The notes under the pieces are model-generated. The model did not search any database, was not told where the DNA came from, and was given only the letters and a program-made list of their open reading frames with translations. Source: Opisthorchis felineus (taxonomy: Eukaryota > Platyhelminthes > Trematoda > Opisthorchiida > Opisthorchiidae). Taken from it: DNA of 64,000 bases. Every line of letters begins with the position of its first letter. Position 1 is the stretch's first letter. The stretch is from the NCBI GenBank assembly GCA_004794785.1, contig SJOL01007141.1:1663531-1727530 (forward strand), given 5' to 3'. Shown one piece after another: positions 1 through 11,044 of the stretch. The translations under genes and the position numbers were made by a program.

Positions 1-299
1 GAGTCTCTGTAGCTCAACATGGTCGAGTTGAGTTGGCTGAGAAGCTACCAGAACCTCGACGGTAACAGTGGTTATTTGGATTACGGCTCTCGAAAGGGGC
101 CGTCCTCATGGCAATTGAAGCCGTCTGCCAGAGATCCCTCGGACACCCGAGTGAAAAGTGAGGTTGGGTGTCAGTGAAACGATCTCCGAAAGGGATGGGG
201 CCTCAACCATTCACAGAAACGTCGTCTTGAACGATGAGCTGAACACTGAAGAGCAGTTCCGCTGGGCCCTATCCACTCACCCTCTGGGGAGACGAACGG

Positions 300-1435
300 A
301 ATTCTAGTGGGACGTCGACATCAGTCCTCTATCGACGATAGAATTCTGGCGTGCGATCTCATTACTTCAGCGCAACAAAGCATCTGGACCAAATGGTTTG
401 CACCTTGCCTTTTTCAAAGAGGGTGGCGAGTTCGTCGTGGCTAACTTAACGGCCCTGCTCCAAAATGTATGGAATGAGGAATAAATTCCAACAATGGTGA
501 TTCTCATATTAAAAAAGTGCAAGACCATCGTGCGAGAACCACCGGGTATCAGCCTAGTGGCTAAAGCTCCCAAGATATTCCCTGGTATTATCCTGCGGAG
601 GTTGGTCCATCATTGCAAGAGTCAGATTCGCGGGAATCAAGTTGGGTTTCACCCTGGCGGAGGTTGCATCGATCATATCTTCACCTTGCGGCAAGTATTG
701 GGACTGTGCCACTCTTTCCGACGACCAACAGTATTTGTATATCTCGATCTCACACCTGCCTTAGACCCCGTTGATTGTCCGAAACTGTGGCAGTCTGGCG
801 ATGAAGGGTCCCCCTCCACATTCTTGTCCATTACGAAGGCTTTATATGCCTCATCCCATGGGCGCGTACGTCTAAGGCGAATCCTCTCCTTAGTTCACCA
901 CATCCAGTGATGTCAGGCAAGGATATCCTCTGTCGCCCTTTCTCTTCAACTTCGTAATTGATATGCTGCTTGGATCTTCTTTACCTGCCTTTAGCGCTGA
1001 CGCGTTGCCTCACGGACATTGTGTACGCCGATGATATTGCTCTTCTTAGATCAGGCCCTTTAGAAATGCAGACTATTTTAAATAACCTGAATGATCCTGC
1101 TGCACATGTAAAGTGTGAATTGCTGCTGCAAGATTGGAAGGAATCAGACCCAAACATCATTCTTGCAGGTTTATTTACCTGGTCAGCGGCGTAAATCTTG
1201 GTGGTTTGGCGGAAGAACAAATGATTTCCCGAACCGGGAAGGCAAGGGCAACGTTTGCTAGCCTCCGACATTTGTAGCACCGACTTGACATCAACTTGAC
1301 TGTCAAGGTTTGACTGTACAATATCTGTCCGACTTTATAGCTTTGTGTATTTGACCACTGGTGCCTCAGAACCGTTGCACGGGTCTAGCGCGAACACCGC
1401 ATTAGTTTTACTAAAGTCCTCCAGATCTTTTTAGG
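300..1435 (+). mobile_element. LINE family B reverse transcriptase fragment (RTE-like), decayed
   Basis: This is part of a non-LTR retrotransposon reverse transcriptase, read across frameshifts and stops. Recognisable blocks are NKASGPNGLHLAFFKEGG near 375-430, GISLVAKAPKIFPGIILRRL near 545-605, a FHPGGGCIDHIFTLRQVL block near 648-705, VYLDLTPALDPVD (degraded from the usual DLKAAFDSVDR), and the catalytic box YADDIALL near 1024-1050. Beyond it comes a decayed thumb and connection region to about 1435. The endonuclease and both termini are missing. Several stops and indels make it a pseudogene. The clade call (RTE-like) comes from the style of the RT motifs and is moderately sure. A second copy of the same family sits at the right-hand end of the window. 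Confidence 0.8.
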
Positions 1436-2555
1436 AAAATTTCATTCTCCCTCGATAGATCAGCTGGTTGCACTCTGCAGGCCACGTGCTTCGTACGCCA
1501 GGGGACAGCTCGCCTCTTAGCCCTCTTCGTCCATCCTTTTTCGGATGGAGACAACTCAAGGGTAGTCAGTCCATGACCTGGCAACGAAGCATGAAAGCCA
1601 TTACCAGTCAACTCAATCGCGTTGGTAACTTCAGTCTTCCTGGGTGAGGACCGCGGCACGAGACAGACCAATGGTTCATGATCCTGGCAGATATAACTGT
1701 ATCACGCAGTCACTGGCGCTCTTGCATCAAAGCTATCGCCTTTACCGCGTAGCTCTCAGTCCCTGTCACACCGGACAAACAGTCATTAGATGTCACTGAA
1801 CTGATTGGGCGTGGCTCTCGTTCTCTCAATCTCCTCCCCAGTGAACAAAGCTGTAGCAGCTGGAACTGCTACATCGATGTACTGTTTGTGGGCTGAAAAA
1901 CTGAACTGTCGGAAAGTTTTCACGCAATGTCCATTCGTGTGACCGTATATCCGTCCCGTGTTGCTTGAAGAATATGTAATGGACTTCGCGGCACACACGG
2001 AGTTAGAGCACCTTATTCTACTCAGCCGATTGAGCCCGTTGTACCTCGGCTAGATGTGCCATATCAGAGTGCGAAAAAGGAACAGAGGTTTACATCATAG
2101 GCCACCTCTGAATCTGTCGTCAGTGATCGTACCTTGCACCGATGACTGCGGAAAAGTTACATGCAGCAATTCACTGGAGCTACCACACACCAACTGAGAA
2201 AGAACTTGGTAATCACACGTTCGAGCAATCGAGAGTGGGGAGTCATGTACTCGTCTCTACATCGGGTTCAAGAAACTGATATCCTGCGTCCTTTGATCGA
2301 GGAGTGGACGAAGTAGGTCGTGAGCTTTTAAAGACCTTCCTACACTGGAGCGATTGCTATATGGAACATGCTGAACGAATTGTCAGCCGCCCACGGCGTG
2401 GATTCCAATGGAGTTAGGAAGCTTGGCTGCAGCTGCCAGGTGCGCCTAACTCCGAAGTTTCAACGACAACTGACGGTCAAACGATCCAACGACATCTGGT
2501 TGTAAAATGGGAAGGGATTCGGGAGAGATACTAGTGATAACTAAATAAAATGACT
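1436..2555. other. Intergenic stretch with one dispersed repeat (family C)
   Basis: No gene is supported here. At about 1795-1912 lies a copy of a dispersed repeat that also occurs near 5531-5632 and 9025-9135. The copies share the core GTGAA-AA-GCTGTA-CAACTG and an AAAACTGAACTG end. I see nothing else in the stretch. Confidence 0.4.
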
Positions 2556-2733
2556 GTTCAGCTGTACCACCGTTTCGGTGCCCAGCTGCCATGCCACCCT
2601 AATGAAGCACGATGGCTGAGGTACTGCCAGGCTACCCAAGCCTAGAAAGAACCAGTCGAGATGCTGAGGTTAGGTTCAACCCACCGATCTTCCGGCCAGT
2701 AAGTTTGCGCCTTAACCTCTGAGCTATCTAAGC
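2556..2733 (-). mobile_element. tRNA-derived SINE (family S1), diverged copy
   Basis: This is an antisense copy of the commonest short repeat in the window. Read on the - strand it has a tRNA-like head with a degenerate box A and a box B derived from GGTTCGAACCC. A body follows with the family hallmarks CTAGGCTTGGG, GCATGGCAGCT and GGCACCGAAA, and it ends in ACAGCTGAAC. It lies about 20 bp from a second antisense copy. No clear target-site duplication is visible. Confidence 0.75.
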
Positions 2734-2755
2734 TCGAATATAAGCAAAAAATCTC

Positions 2756-2931
2756 GCTCAGCTGTAACACCCTTCCTGTGCCTAGCTGTCATGCCATCAG
2801 AAGGAAGCACGAGGTCTGAGGTACTGCCAGGTTGCCCAAGCCTAGACAGGGGAAATCGAGACGCAGAGGTCGGGTTGGGAAGCACGGACCCTCTGGTCAG
2901 TAAATTCGTGCTCCAACCTCTTCAGCCATCA
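2756..2931 (-). mobile_element. tRNA-derived SINE (family S1), second adjacent copy
   Basis: This is an antisense copy of the S1 SINE, nearly abutting the previous one in the same orientation. The body motif CAAGCCTAGACAGGGGAA and the reverse of the box B region are recognisable. The A and B boxes are both mutated, so it is unlikely to be transcribed by Pol III. Confidence 0.75.
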
Positions 2932-3712
2932 GCAAACGAAGAACTGTGCGGCCCGAGGATGATGGTTTAACTGAGATGCCATATCTTGAGCCCTTGACTT
3001 AGAAGGATGACCCACAAGGCAGTGGGCGACCAAAATGACTCTGATATCCAGTAAACGGGAGTGTTTGATCCGTTGGGCACAGTACTTCGAACAACAATAC
3101 AGTTGGTCACTTCACCTCAAATGCGGACAGTCGACCTTCAAAAGAAAGATGTACTGTGAACCTGGAGCCTCCTTCAGCTTCAGCTGTCCCCAACTGCATA
3201 TCTCTACTCTAGCGTCATGGTTCTCCTGGTGACGACCTTCCACCCCATTGTGTTCAACGATGGTGGTAAGTTACTCATCCAGTGCCTCTCTTGTCTATTT
3301 GCGTCTATCTAGAATAAAGAGACCGTCCCAGACAACTGAGATGAGTCGATAACAGTGCACATTTTCAAAAAAACGTGCTCGCAGTGAATGTAGTATCCGC
3401 AGGGGTGTCAGCTTGACTCCTGTTGTGACAAGGCTTCTGGCGTCACTGATTCTTCGTCGTCTTACGGTGGCACGCGAAACCTTGAATCGTGTAAATCAAG
3501 CAGGATTTCGACCGGGTAGAGGCTGCGCCGACCGCATCGTCAGGTATTAGAACAACGCCTTATCTGCAAACGACCCACAACCTTAGTGTTCCTTGACCTC
3601 CAGAGTGCGCTTAATTCTGTCGATTGGTCGGTTCTGTTAAACACTTGCTAAACACGGTATGCCCCAGAAGTTTGAATATAACCCGATGTCTGTGTTATTT
3701 ATTTCCGGGTGT

Positions 3713-4143
3713 TGGCGACTTTTCGTAATCCCTTTCATGCCCCTCTGTCAGGTCAAGGGTTGGCAGAGAGGTGGCCAGCCCTTGACATGGCAGAGGGTAG
3801 AAAGAGATAACGAAAATTATGGGTGCTGTCGATGCAACTCGTCTTCCAGGCTGGGGACCGAGTGATTTCCACTGCGCCTGGTTGGTGATGCTGCAAGGTA
3901 TGGTTGCCAATCGACGTCAGTGGCGTTCTTGTTGTCAGTTTCTATCCAGATTGCCTGAATGAGTGTCTGAAGGTGTACGCTCCTCGGGTTGATTGTGATA
4001 GGCTAGTCCTAAGTCCGTTCTCCGTCCATTTTTATTCCTTTTTCCAAAATAAGGCTTTCAAATAAATCACGGTTGTACGGTAGCGAAGCATCATTGTTGA
4101 ACACTGATCTCATGCTGTCGAGGCTGATGGTGATGATGTGGGA
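3713..4143 (+). mobile_element. Nested 3'-end fragment of LINE family A
   Basis: A 5'-truncated LINE 3' end lies inside another copy of the same family. It holds the C-terminal RGGQPLTWQR motif near 3764-3795, the 3' UTR, and the terminal hairpin with its GATGGTGATGATG tail near 4068-4140. The host LINE reading resumes immediately after it, at a GRVWLAFSK-like block. GGGTGT occurs at 3707-3712 and 4144-4149 and is a likely 6-bp target-site duplication. Confidence 0.75.
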
Positions 4144-4825
4144 GGGTGTATGGTTAGCTTTCTCAAAGCTTCCCTACAAAAAGTGGTGTCCGACAAGGAT
4201 TTCCACTCTCTCCTTTCTTGTTCAGCTTCGTCATTGATGAGATAATGAGGTGAGCGCTGGAAGGTCTTCAAAAAGCCGATGTTCAAATTGTTGCTGGTGA
4301 GAACCTTGTCGATCTGGAGTACGCAGACGACATCGTCCTCATCTTTGAAGACCAAGGCGGAGCGCAAGCTCTGTTGAATACCACACCATCTTTCGGCATG
4401 CGCCTTCTTCAAAGTGAGAGCTCGTGCTTCAGAATGTCCAGTCTCTGAACATACCCCTTACAATTCATGGAGAATCACTGGAGGTTGTGCAGATTTTTAC
4501 ACACCTCCTTAGTCGTGTTAGCTTTGACGTAAGTGCATCTGATGAAGGCAGTGCAAGAATCTCAAAGGCCCGAATGAAGTTTGCCAATTGGCGCCAAAAA
4601 ACATATCACTGCGTATCAAGGGTCGTTCGTACCAGGCTACAGTAAGGACTGTGTTGTTGTATGGCTGCGAGACGTGGCCTCTGTGGACAGATGCTGGAAA
4701 ACTTCTTCAGGTTTTTTACCACCGATGCCTCAGGCGCTTTGCTGGTTTTCGTTATCATCAACGGATTCGTAACGAGGTGATTAGACAATAGGTATTTGGT
4801 TGTGCAGCAGTTACTTCAGTCGCGG

Positions 4826-5002
4826 TTGGCTCAGTGGTTAGAACGCGAATTTACTGACCGGAAGGTCCGTGGTTCGAACCCGACTTCTGCCTCTCGACTT
4901 CCCCTGTCTAGGCTTGGGCAACGTGGTAGTATCCCAGCCCTCGTGCTTCCTTGTGGTGGCATGGCAGTTGGACACCAAAAGGGTGCTACAGCTGAACTTT
5001 AA
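4826..5002 (+). mobile_element. tRNA-derived SINE (S1) inserted in the LINE
   Basis: This is a complete-looking S1 SINE. Box A is TGGCTCAGTGGTTAGAACG, box B is GGTTCGAACCC, and the body runs to GCTACAGCTGAACTTT. It is flanked by TCGCGG at 4820-4825 and 5003-5008. Comparison with the antisense LINE copy near 59560 shows that LINE sequence continues uninterrupted across this point when the SINE is removed. This insertion is therefore younger than the LINE. Confidence 0.88.
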
Positions 5003-5530
5003 TCGCGGAAAACATCCAGCACCACCGACTACGATGGCTCGACCATGTTCTACGCATGCCGAAACACCGTATACCCAGACGAGTTTTTTTCTCCATGCGT
5101 CCTTCAGAATGTTGCGAACCGCGAGGTGGACGACGGATGGCTTGGCAGAAGGGTGGTAAAGAGACTACGAAGAGTTTGGGTGTTGTTGATGTTGTACGTC
5201 TTCCAGGATGCTATCCCAGTGACTCGTTTGCGTTTGGCCGCAGGCATTGCAAGAAATGGCGGCTGATCGATTTCAGTGGCATTCGTGTTGTCAGTTTCTT
5301 TCCAGATTTTCTGATTGAGCGCTGGGAAGTGTAGGCACCTCAGAATGCTTACGATAGGCCAGTACCGGGTCCCCTCCCTCATCCAATCGTTCTCTTTTCT
5401 TTTCACTCTAAGGCTTTAAATATAATTAGATGAACTTTGTGGTTGTACGGCAGTGAACAATCAGTGTCAACGCTGATGTTCATGATTATGATGATGACTG
5501 TTCAGCTTGGTCCATCGCCCTCAACGCACG

Positions 5531-5632
5531 GCTCTCATTCCCTTATTCTCTTTATCCTCGGTGAAGAAGCTGTAGCAACTGAAACCGGTGCACTACGCTG
5601 CACGGTTTGTGAGTTGAAAAACTGAACTGGAC
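5531..5632. repeat. Dispersed repeat family C
   Basis: About 100 bp shared with 1795-1912 and 9025-9135, centred on a GGTGAAGAAGCTGTAGCAAC core and a GTTGAAAAACTGAACTG end. It follows directly on the LINE tail. Its origin is unknown. No protein or tRNA-like boxes are visible. Confidence 0.5.
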
Positions 5633-5773
5633 TGAATTGAGCCAACTAATGTGACTTCACCTCCAGGGCGCACTCACGTTCTAATGCTAGGTGAGATTCA
5701 TGGTTATATCATTTTTCCGTAAGTTAGTTCATTTTTTTACCAGTGACTTTTCCAAACGACGGCTTTTTGAAAC

Positions 5774-5900
5774 GATTCGAAGCCGACCTCTGCCTCTCAA
5801 CTTCCCCTGTCTAGGCTTGGGCAACCTGGCAGTATCCCAGCCCTCGTGCTTCCTTCGGGTGGCATGGCAGCTGGGCACCGAAAGGGTGTTACAGCTGAAC
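5774..5900 (+). mobile_element. 5'-truncated tRNA-derived SINE (S1)
   Basis: The copy starts inside the degraded box B (GATTCGAAGCC) and runs through the conserved body to ACAGCTGAAC. It is followed by a T-rich stretch at 5903-5915. Box A is absent, so this is a dead copy. Confidence 0.8.
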
Positions 5901-5914
5901 CATTATTTTTTTTA

Positions 5915-6843
5915 ATTTTGACTTTTTCAATGGTTTAATGGAGCAGGCGAACTTTGCGCTATCGTCAAATTGCGAGGACAGCATTAGGACGTTCGTGGTC
6001 TTATTCAACTCGTGTATTTTATACTGAATATCGATCGATAGTGGATCAGTGCCACTGATAGCTCGCTGAGACGTGACTTGATTATTTGACTGAACTCTTG
6101 AAGGCTCCCCGCCTCTGATCGATAACGTTTGCTCTGGGGTTTTTCGCTGCACCTAAAGATCCTACGGTCACCACACAAGTGTAAAAGATGTTTGACAAGG
6201 TCTATGAGTTTCGAATATTAGTCAAGAGGGCCACTTAAATGAGCCTCAGTGGTACTAAATATGTCCAGTTGCGTATTCGTAGATTGTTCCAAGGGGTTAC
6301 TTTGCGCGTCATAACTACCGCCTCTGAGAGTCTTAGAGTAGTTTTCCGGGACACCAGAGAAGGTAGACAGGAACCGGCCATTAAGGGATACTTTTCCGGA
6401 CGTTGCTAAGCGAATTTCACGGAAGTGGTTGCCTGCGGTTATCCAGACAAACAGAGGTTCCTCGGCCTAGTAGCCTGAGAGAGTCCGGACACCGGCACGA
6501 TGAAGTTTGGTGCTTTTGTGACACACAGAGTAGCAGTGCTTCTGCTACTGGAGCATTAACTGCAGTTTTGTGTTTAGGTGGATAGCATCTCTTCATAGTC
6601 CAACGGAACTTCTTGCTTGAATTGCCGACAACATCTAGTCTTTCCGCTCCCCTTCGCTACTAGGAGTTAACACCCCTTTCGAATTCTACCAGGGCTGGTA
6701 CGCTTCTTCACGCGCTATGCTTGCAACTAGGGGCATAGTCTGTATCCTTCTCCCCACAAATGAACGTTTCAGTGCATTTTTTGTTCAGTGTTGCAGACCA
6801 TTTGATTCAGTTTTATCTCTGACACTTTATCCTCTCACTTCAG
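5915..6843. other. Upstream region of the kinase gene
   Basis: No gene or repeat is recognised. The kinase promoter and non-coding first exon(s) may lie here or further upstream. I could not identify a convincing core promoter. A polypyrimidine tract ending CTCTCACTTCAG at 6832-6843 is a good 3' splice site, or a trans-splice acceptor, in front of the first coding exon. Confidence 0.4.
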
Positions 6844-7273
6844 GCTCCTCTGAGGCGCTGTGCCGTGAACATTCCTAGTCATGTTGTCAGTCCCACATGC
6901 ACGGGAGTCTCTTACTCTCAGTCGTTCTTGTGTAGGGAGCGGTCAGCGACGTCTCTCTCCAACCCCTTCCGAACAGAGCTATCAAACCATTGAAACACAT
7001 CCGGCCTCGTTATTTTCTGTCTCACAGGCTGACGCTGGATCTGACTCCCTCAGTTTGACAACCACAGTCACTGGAGATTTAGTCGGCGGTGGCATATGGG
7101 ATAGATCTCAGTCAATCATGCCTCTGGGTTGTGCTTTCGGTCGTGGTCAAGTATCCAATTTCATCGATTTAGGGACACAGCGGCCGTCGGCATGTGGTGA
7201 AAAAGGCCTTTTTGAGTTCCTGAAGGAAGCGGAGTTAGACCACTACTATACGGCACTCACCACTCATCTGAAG
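6844..7273 (+). CDS. TNK2: ACK1/TNK2-like tyrosine kinase, exon 1 (N-terminus and first half of SAM)
   Basis: First coding exon of an activated-CDC42-kinase family non-receptor tyrosine kinase. The whole gene has CDS segments 6881-7273, 8152-8289, 9454-9729, 13825-14004, 21667-21858, 27673-28036, 38787-39000, 40191-40414, 44124-44309, 44554-44651, 44984-45097, 46635-46814, 46908-47080, 47164-47612 and 47799-48283. That is about 1221 residues, and every junction agrees in phase. Translation most likely starts at ATG 6881, because an in-frame stop lies just upstream. Residues 1-108 are a Ser/Thr-rich extension without recognised domains. Residues 109-131 (FLKEAELDHYYTALTTHLK) open the SAM domain. 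The donor is AAG|GTAGGT, phase 0. Known ACKs bind GTP-CDC42 and relay signals from receptors and endocytic vesicles; that role is inferred here by homology. Confidence 0.85.
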
Positions 7274-8151
7274 GTAGGTTTGATTCTGAAGTGTCTCTTT
7301 AGGGCATCAATGTACATAGATTCGGTTGTGAATGTTTTCATAGGCAATGTCAGGAGTAATAAGTTAATGTCGCATGCAATTATTATGAACGAATTGTTCC
7401 ACTGAAACCCACGTTTTGTGTCGATCGCGTTCTTGCCACGGCTGAGGATGGTTGACTGCTTGTTTACCTAGCTACTTTCGGTTAGCGGCTGCTAACACTC
7501 TAATTATTTGACTTGGGAGGTAATCTTGTGGTCTTAGACATAGGTACTGTTCGATTCTTCCTTGTATTCACCATCTCAGCCGTATGTGAACTAATAAACA
7601 GCACGGGAGGTAACTGAACATATCATCGCCTTCAATGCTTGGCTGTACTTCCCTCACTCTCCCATTTTCTGGTGTTCAAAACTGGTGCACCTGGAACCAG
7701 CGCACTCTTGGTACATGTTTTATAGCTGATAGACTGGCTGACTGTCTGAGGGAGTTTTTTGCCAATCTGGTTCACTCTGTCTTCCAGCTGTAAGCTGCCG
7801 TATATTCTGGGGCTGGTAACCAAGGTCTATTCATGTTGTTGCACCAACGCCCTTTGTTACATTCGGTCGTCTATAGGGAGTCCTGGGGAGTTTTTTAGTT
7901 TTTCGGTTTGTCTTTACTCACCAGATTTCATTCTATCTCAGCCGAATAGTACTTTTTCCAGATCATGATTATACCACCCGCGGAGTACAATACTGAAGAA
8001 TCTCTTGGGTGTTTTTCAGCCTCCCTTTAGTCCATAGCGCGCCATGTTGTGCACTTTCTCAGTCTTTTTTTCGACACAATCACTGTTTAACGGTGTACCT
8101 GTGGCCTCGGCTTACACTTCTTCTCGGTCTGTTATGTTTCAATGCGAATAG
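7274..8151 (+). other. Kinase intron 1
   Basis: 878-bp intron with GT-AG ends (GTAGGT and GCGAATAG). No repeat or nested gene is recognised in it. Confidence 0.7.
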
Positions 8152-8289
8152 ATCCGATCAGTGGAACAGATCAAATACGTGGATGACTCGGATCTGACAG
8201 AGTTGGGTTTTAGCCGACCAGAGCAACGACGCCTCCGCAAATTTTTCAAACGGGAATGCCCGCAGACCACAATGGGGAAGCTTCGAAAG
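8152..8289 (+). CDS. TNK2: ACK1/TNK2-like kinase, exon 2 (second half of SAM)
   Basis: Encodes residues 132-177, phase 0 at both ends. The stretch YVDDSDLTELGFSRPEQRRL matches the C-terminal helices of ACK SAM domains, which have EDLEKIGMGRPGQRRL in the mammalian protein. The acceptor at AATAG|ATC is preferred over TCAG|TGG ten bases later, because only the former keeps the frame. In ACK the SAM domain supports membrane localisation and self-association. Confidence 0.9.
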
Positions 8290-9453
8290 GTAGATTTCCC
8301 ACTGAAATTTTGTGGTAACTTTTTTCAGCTTGTAAAAGTGCTCTTCATTCAGGTTGACACCGTTCTGCTGTACGCTAGTAATGAGTCCTTCCCACTCATG
8401 TTAGCCAGCTGGTAGGTTATGGCCTATCCTGGTTTCGGCTTTTAAAGGGTAGTGAGTTCGGTGGCCTTTCCTGGATCAAGCTCGTCGGTGTTTCTGAAGA
8501 ATCGCTGCAGCATAATGGGTCAAATCAAAGGGATTTCAAGATAGCTCAACAGACGAGCTGTCATCACTTAACGGTTATTTTTGTTAGACATACTTCGTAT
8601 TGCGCAGCGCTGAACATCCTATTGAGCTCCTTTTGCCCAGGCGTTTATAGGGTGAAAATTAACCGAGGATGGTGGCTTGGTAATAACCTATGAGATTCAA
8701 GACTAAAATCAGTCGCGTTGACAACTGCCGTATCCCTGGCGGGAGACTCCGTGACAAAACTAGCTCGGTCAACCACGCTAACGGCGTCTGGTTTCCTAGA
8801 TGCATGGAATGGAGATTCTTACAATGTGTCCCCACACCGTTTTCACTTTTTACTGGGATACTATTCCTTCGTGGCTAAATGTTAGTTAAGCACGAGTTCT
8901 CACCATCACTTTGTTCCATGTTGTTTATGCCAGTAGCTGCACTACAGGCGGTCAAAACCACGGGGTTAACAGCTTTCAGTGCCACCACCCTTAGTGCGTA
9001 GGTATCCACCAGCAAACTGAGTCCGACTGCTTCCCCGTCGTTGCCCTTCCTCTTGGTGAAGGAAACTGTAACAACTGCGATCGATGCACTTGGCACGTAG
9101 CCTGTATTTGGCAAACTGATTTGAGCTGCGGTTGCTTTTGCTGTGCGTTCCACACCACTTAATCCGCTGATTATCGATAAACAAAACCATGGATACTAGT
9201 ACCCTTACGATGTTTTTTTTAGTGAACGGGAATCAATTAGCTTTGTTCTCTGTTTAGGTAGTGTCCGTACCGAGGGGGGGGGAGGGAGCTGGATTCATTC
9301 AGAACGACTGAAGTTTTAAACCGTCACAGACCAAGACCGACCCGGTGTTGCACGCATAGCGAAACGGACATCAGTCATACTGCTTGTTATTATTGGTGTT
9401 TTCGAAGATTGTTTTAACGTACACTGCTGATTAATGCATTTTGGATTATACAG
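8290..9453 (+). other. Kinase intron 2 with a family C repeat
   Basis: GT-AG intron of 1164 bp. It holds a diverged copy of dispersed repeat C at about 9025-9135, and a G-run near 9275-9283. Nothing else is recognised. Confidence 0.6.
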
Positions 9454-9729
9454 CGCCTTTCACGATCGACTGGTGCAACCAGATCCGTTTCGGTCTCGCG
9501 TACAGTTGATAAGGTACTTGGTCCAGATGCTGTGGCCCCGACTGTGCGGTTTACATCGGTGGATCATACCCCCACGTATGAAGAGGGGCGTAACTGGGAC
9601 AATTCCAGGGCAAATGTGCGAGTTGGGGAGAGCGTGGTCGGTGGTGGCACACTGTATCGTATAATTCCTGCGAGACAGCTGGAAATTGGTGCAAACCTGG
9701 GTGAAGGGGAATTTGGGAAAGTTTTTCAG
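9454..9729 (+). CDS. TNK2: ACK1/TNK2-like kinase, exon 3 (linker and glycine loop)
   Basis: Residues 178-269, phase 0 to 0. A Ser-rich linker leads into LYRIIPARQLEIGANLGEGE, the start of the kinase N-lobe. The ATP-binding glycine loop is GEGEFG at about residues 260-265. The acceptor TTATACAG|CGC and donor TTTCAG|GTAAGT are both strong. The position between SAM and kinase, and the ARQLEIG lead-in, match ACK proteins. Confidence 0.92.
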
Positions 9730-10152
9730 GTAAGTACACATCCTTCTTTTTACGGTAACAAACTTCCTTTGCTATTCTCAGTTCAGTGGGTCTCAGTGCA
9801 CCCTGTCTTGTTTGACTCTTTTCATCCCATCTCAAACCCTTTTATACATGTAATCGGTGTTTCGGGAAACACTTGTTACCGAATGCTTCTGTAGCGTCTT
9901 TGACAGATCAACCCCAACGAAACTCGGCGACCCTGAGAACCATCCACGTCCAAAAACCTCTGATCAGATTTCAGGCCCATTAGATCATAGTTATCCAGCC
10001 TTCCGTGAAAATCTGTAACTGTTTCGGCTAAACAGATGTTTAAATTTATTGACTAAGTCAATAGCCTCTTCAGACAAATCGCACTAGCGTGAGATAGTTT
10101 ATTGGTGTAGACGTGAAGCTACTGACCGGTCCTAATCCAAACATGACTACTG

Positions 10153-10216
10153 CTCTCTGGGCTTGAGCAATCTGGCTTCCTTCGGGTGGCATGACAACTA
10201 TGCACCCAACAGTTAG
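10153..10216 (+). mobile_element. S1 SINE remnant (3' half)
   Basis: A short decayed piece with GGCTTGAGCAATCTGGC, then CTTCCTTCGGGTGGCATGAC and a GCACC end. These belong to the body of the S1 family. The tRNA head is missing. Confidence 0.55.
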
Positions 10217-10856
10217 ATTAAATTTGGTTTTAACAACCTAAGGCTGTCTGTCGCTCATGGCTGCAACTTAAAATCAACACTGATTTTACCTACTTTGTTG
10301 CAAGTTTATCCTGTGGAGGGATGCCTCTGTATGACGATGAGCGGCAACGTTGCGATCAGTCCCCACCAACGAGAGTGAATTTCATCACCCGACGGAATTT
10401 TCGACTGGTCGATGTCAGCTTTTGATTGTATTGTTTTAGTTGACTTGCTGATTCCTACAAGAACTTGTTGAACAGGTCTAGTTCATCATCCGGCTCGTGA
10501 ATGATGTGCCTAACTGATGCAGTCTATGCTGTTCGGACTCAGAATGAGTTGTTTTTCAGAGGCACTGTCGACAAAACAACCGACTTGGACAACAAACTTT
10601 AAGAGCAATCATCAGTTCGTAAAGGCCTGCATTCATAAGTCAGCATTGGACCGGTAATGTGTTAGCTGGTTGTGGACGTGATTCAAATTCATATCTCTGT
10701 TGGAAAAGAGCTCTACTGGTTCCTACATTTTTAATTCATTTTTTCATCCTACATTATCCGAGGTATTTGGAAGCTTCGAATGTTTCATTGTTTCAGCCAT
10801 GACAAAGCGAAGGGGTGTTATAGCTCAATGCTGCCTTGAAATTACTGGAACAATTG

Positions 10857-11044
10857 GGGGCGAGATGGCTTAGTGGTTAGAGCGCGAATTTACTGACCGG
10901 AAGGTCCGTGGTTCGAACCCGACCTCTGCCTCTCGACTTCCCCTGTCTAGGCTTGGGCAACCTGGCAGTATCTCAGCCCTCGTGCTTCCATCGGGGGGGC
11001 ATGACAGATAGACACCGAAAGGATGTTACAGCTGGACGATCGGA
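10857..11044 (+). mobile_element. tRNA-derived SINE (S1), near full length
   Basis: Box A (TGGCTTAGTGGTTAGAGCG) and box B (GGTTCGAACCC) are intact. The body is typical, apart from a G-run where TTCGGGTGG is usual. Nine-base direct repeats GAACAATTG at 10848-10856 and 11045-11053 look like the target-site duplication. This is one of the best-preserved copies in the window. Confidence 0.88.

Larger units (their letters stand above)
3030..5502 (+). mobile_element. LINE family A (RTE-like) copy, interrupted by two nested insertions
   Basis: This is a 5'-truncated non-LTR retrotransposon. It starts in the linker between endonuclease and RT (RWAQYFEQQYSW near 3075-3110). RT follows with PVVTRLLASLILRRLTVARE and AGFRPGRGC near 3420-3530, the catalytic EYADDIVLIFED near 4318-4350, the thumb, and the C-terminal [14 protein letters not shown] region near 4665-4700. 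The 3' UTR contains CTTTAAATATAATTAGATGAA and ends in a hairpin plus a GAT-rich microsatellite near 5440-5502. Two later insertions split it: a LINE 3' end at 3713-4143 and a SINE at 4826-5002. Frameshifts and stops are frequent. The antisense copy at 59.2-62.2 kb is the same family. Confidence 0.85.

Noticed and set aside
4806..4900. Functional tRNA genes suggested by good A and B boxes in many places
   Set aside because: All such sites are followed by the same 100-bp SINE body and lack a pairing acceptor stem. They are SINE heads.
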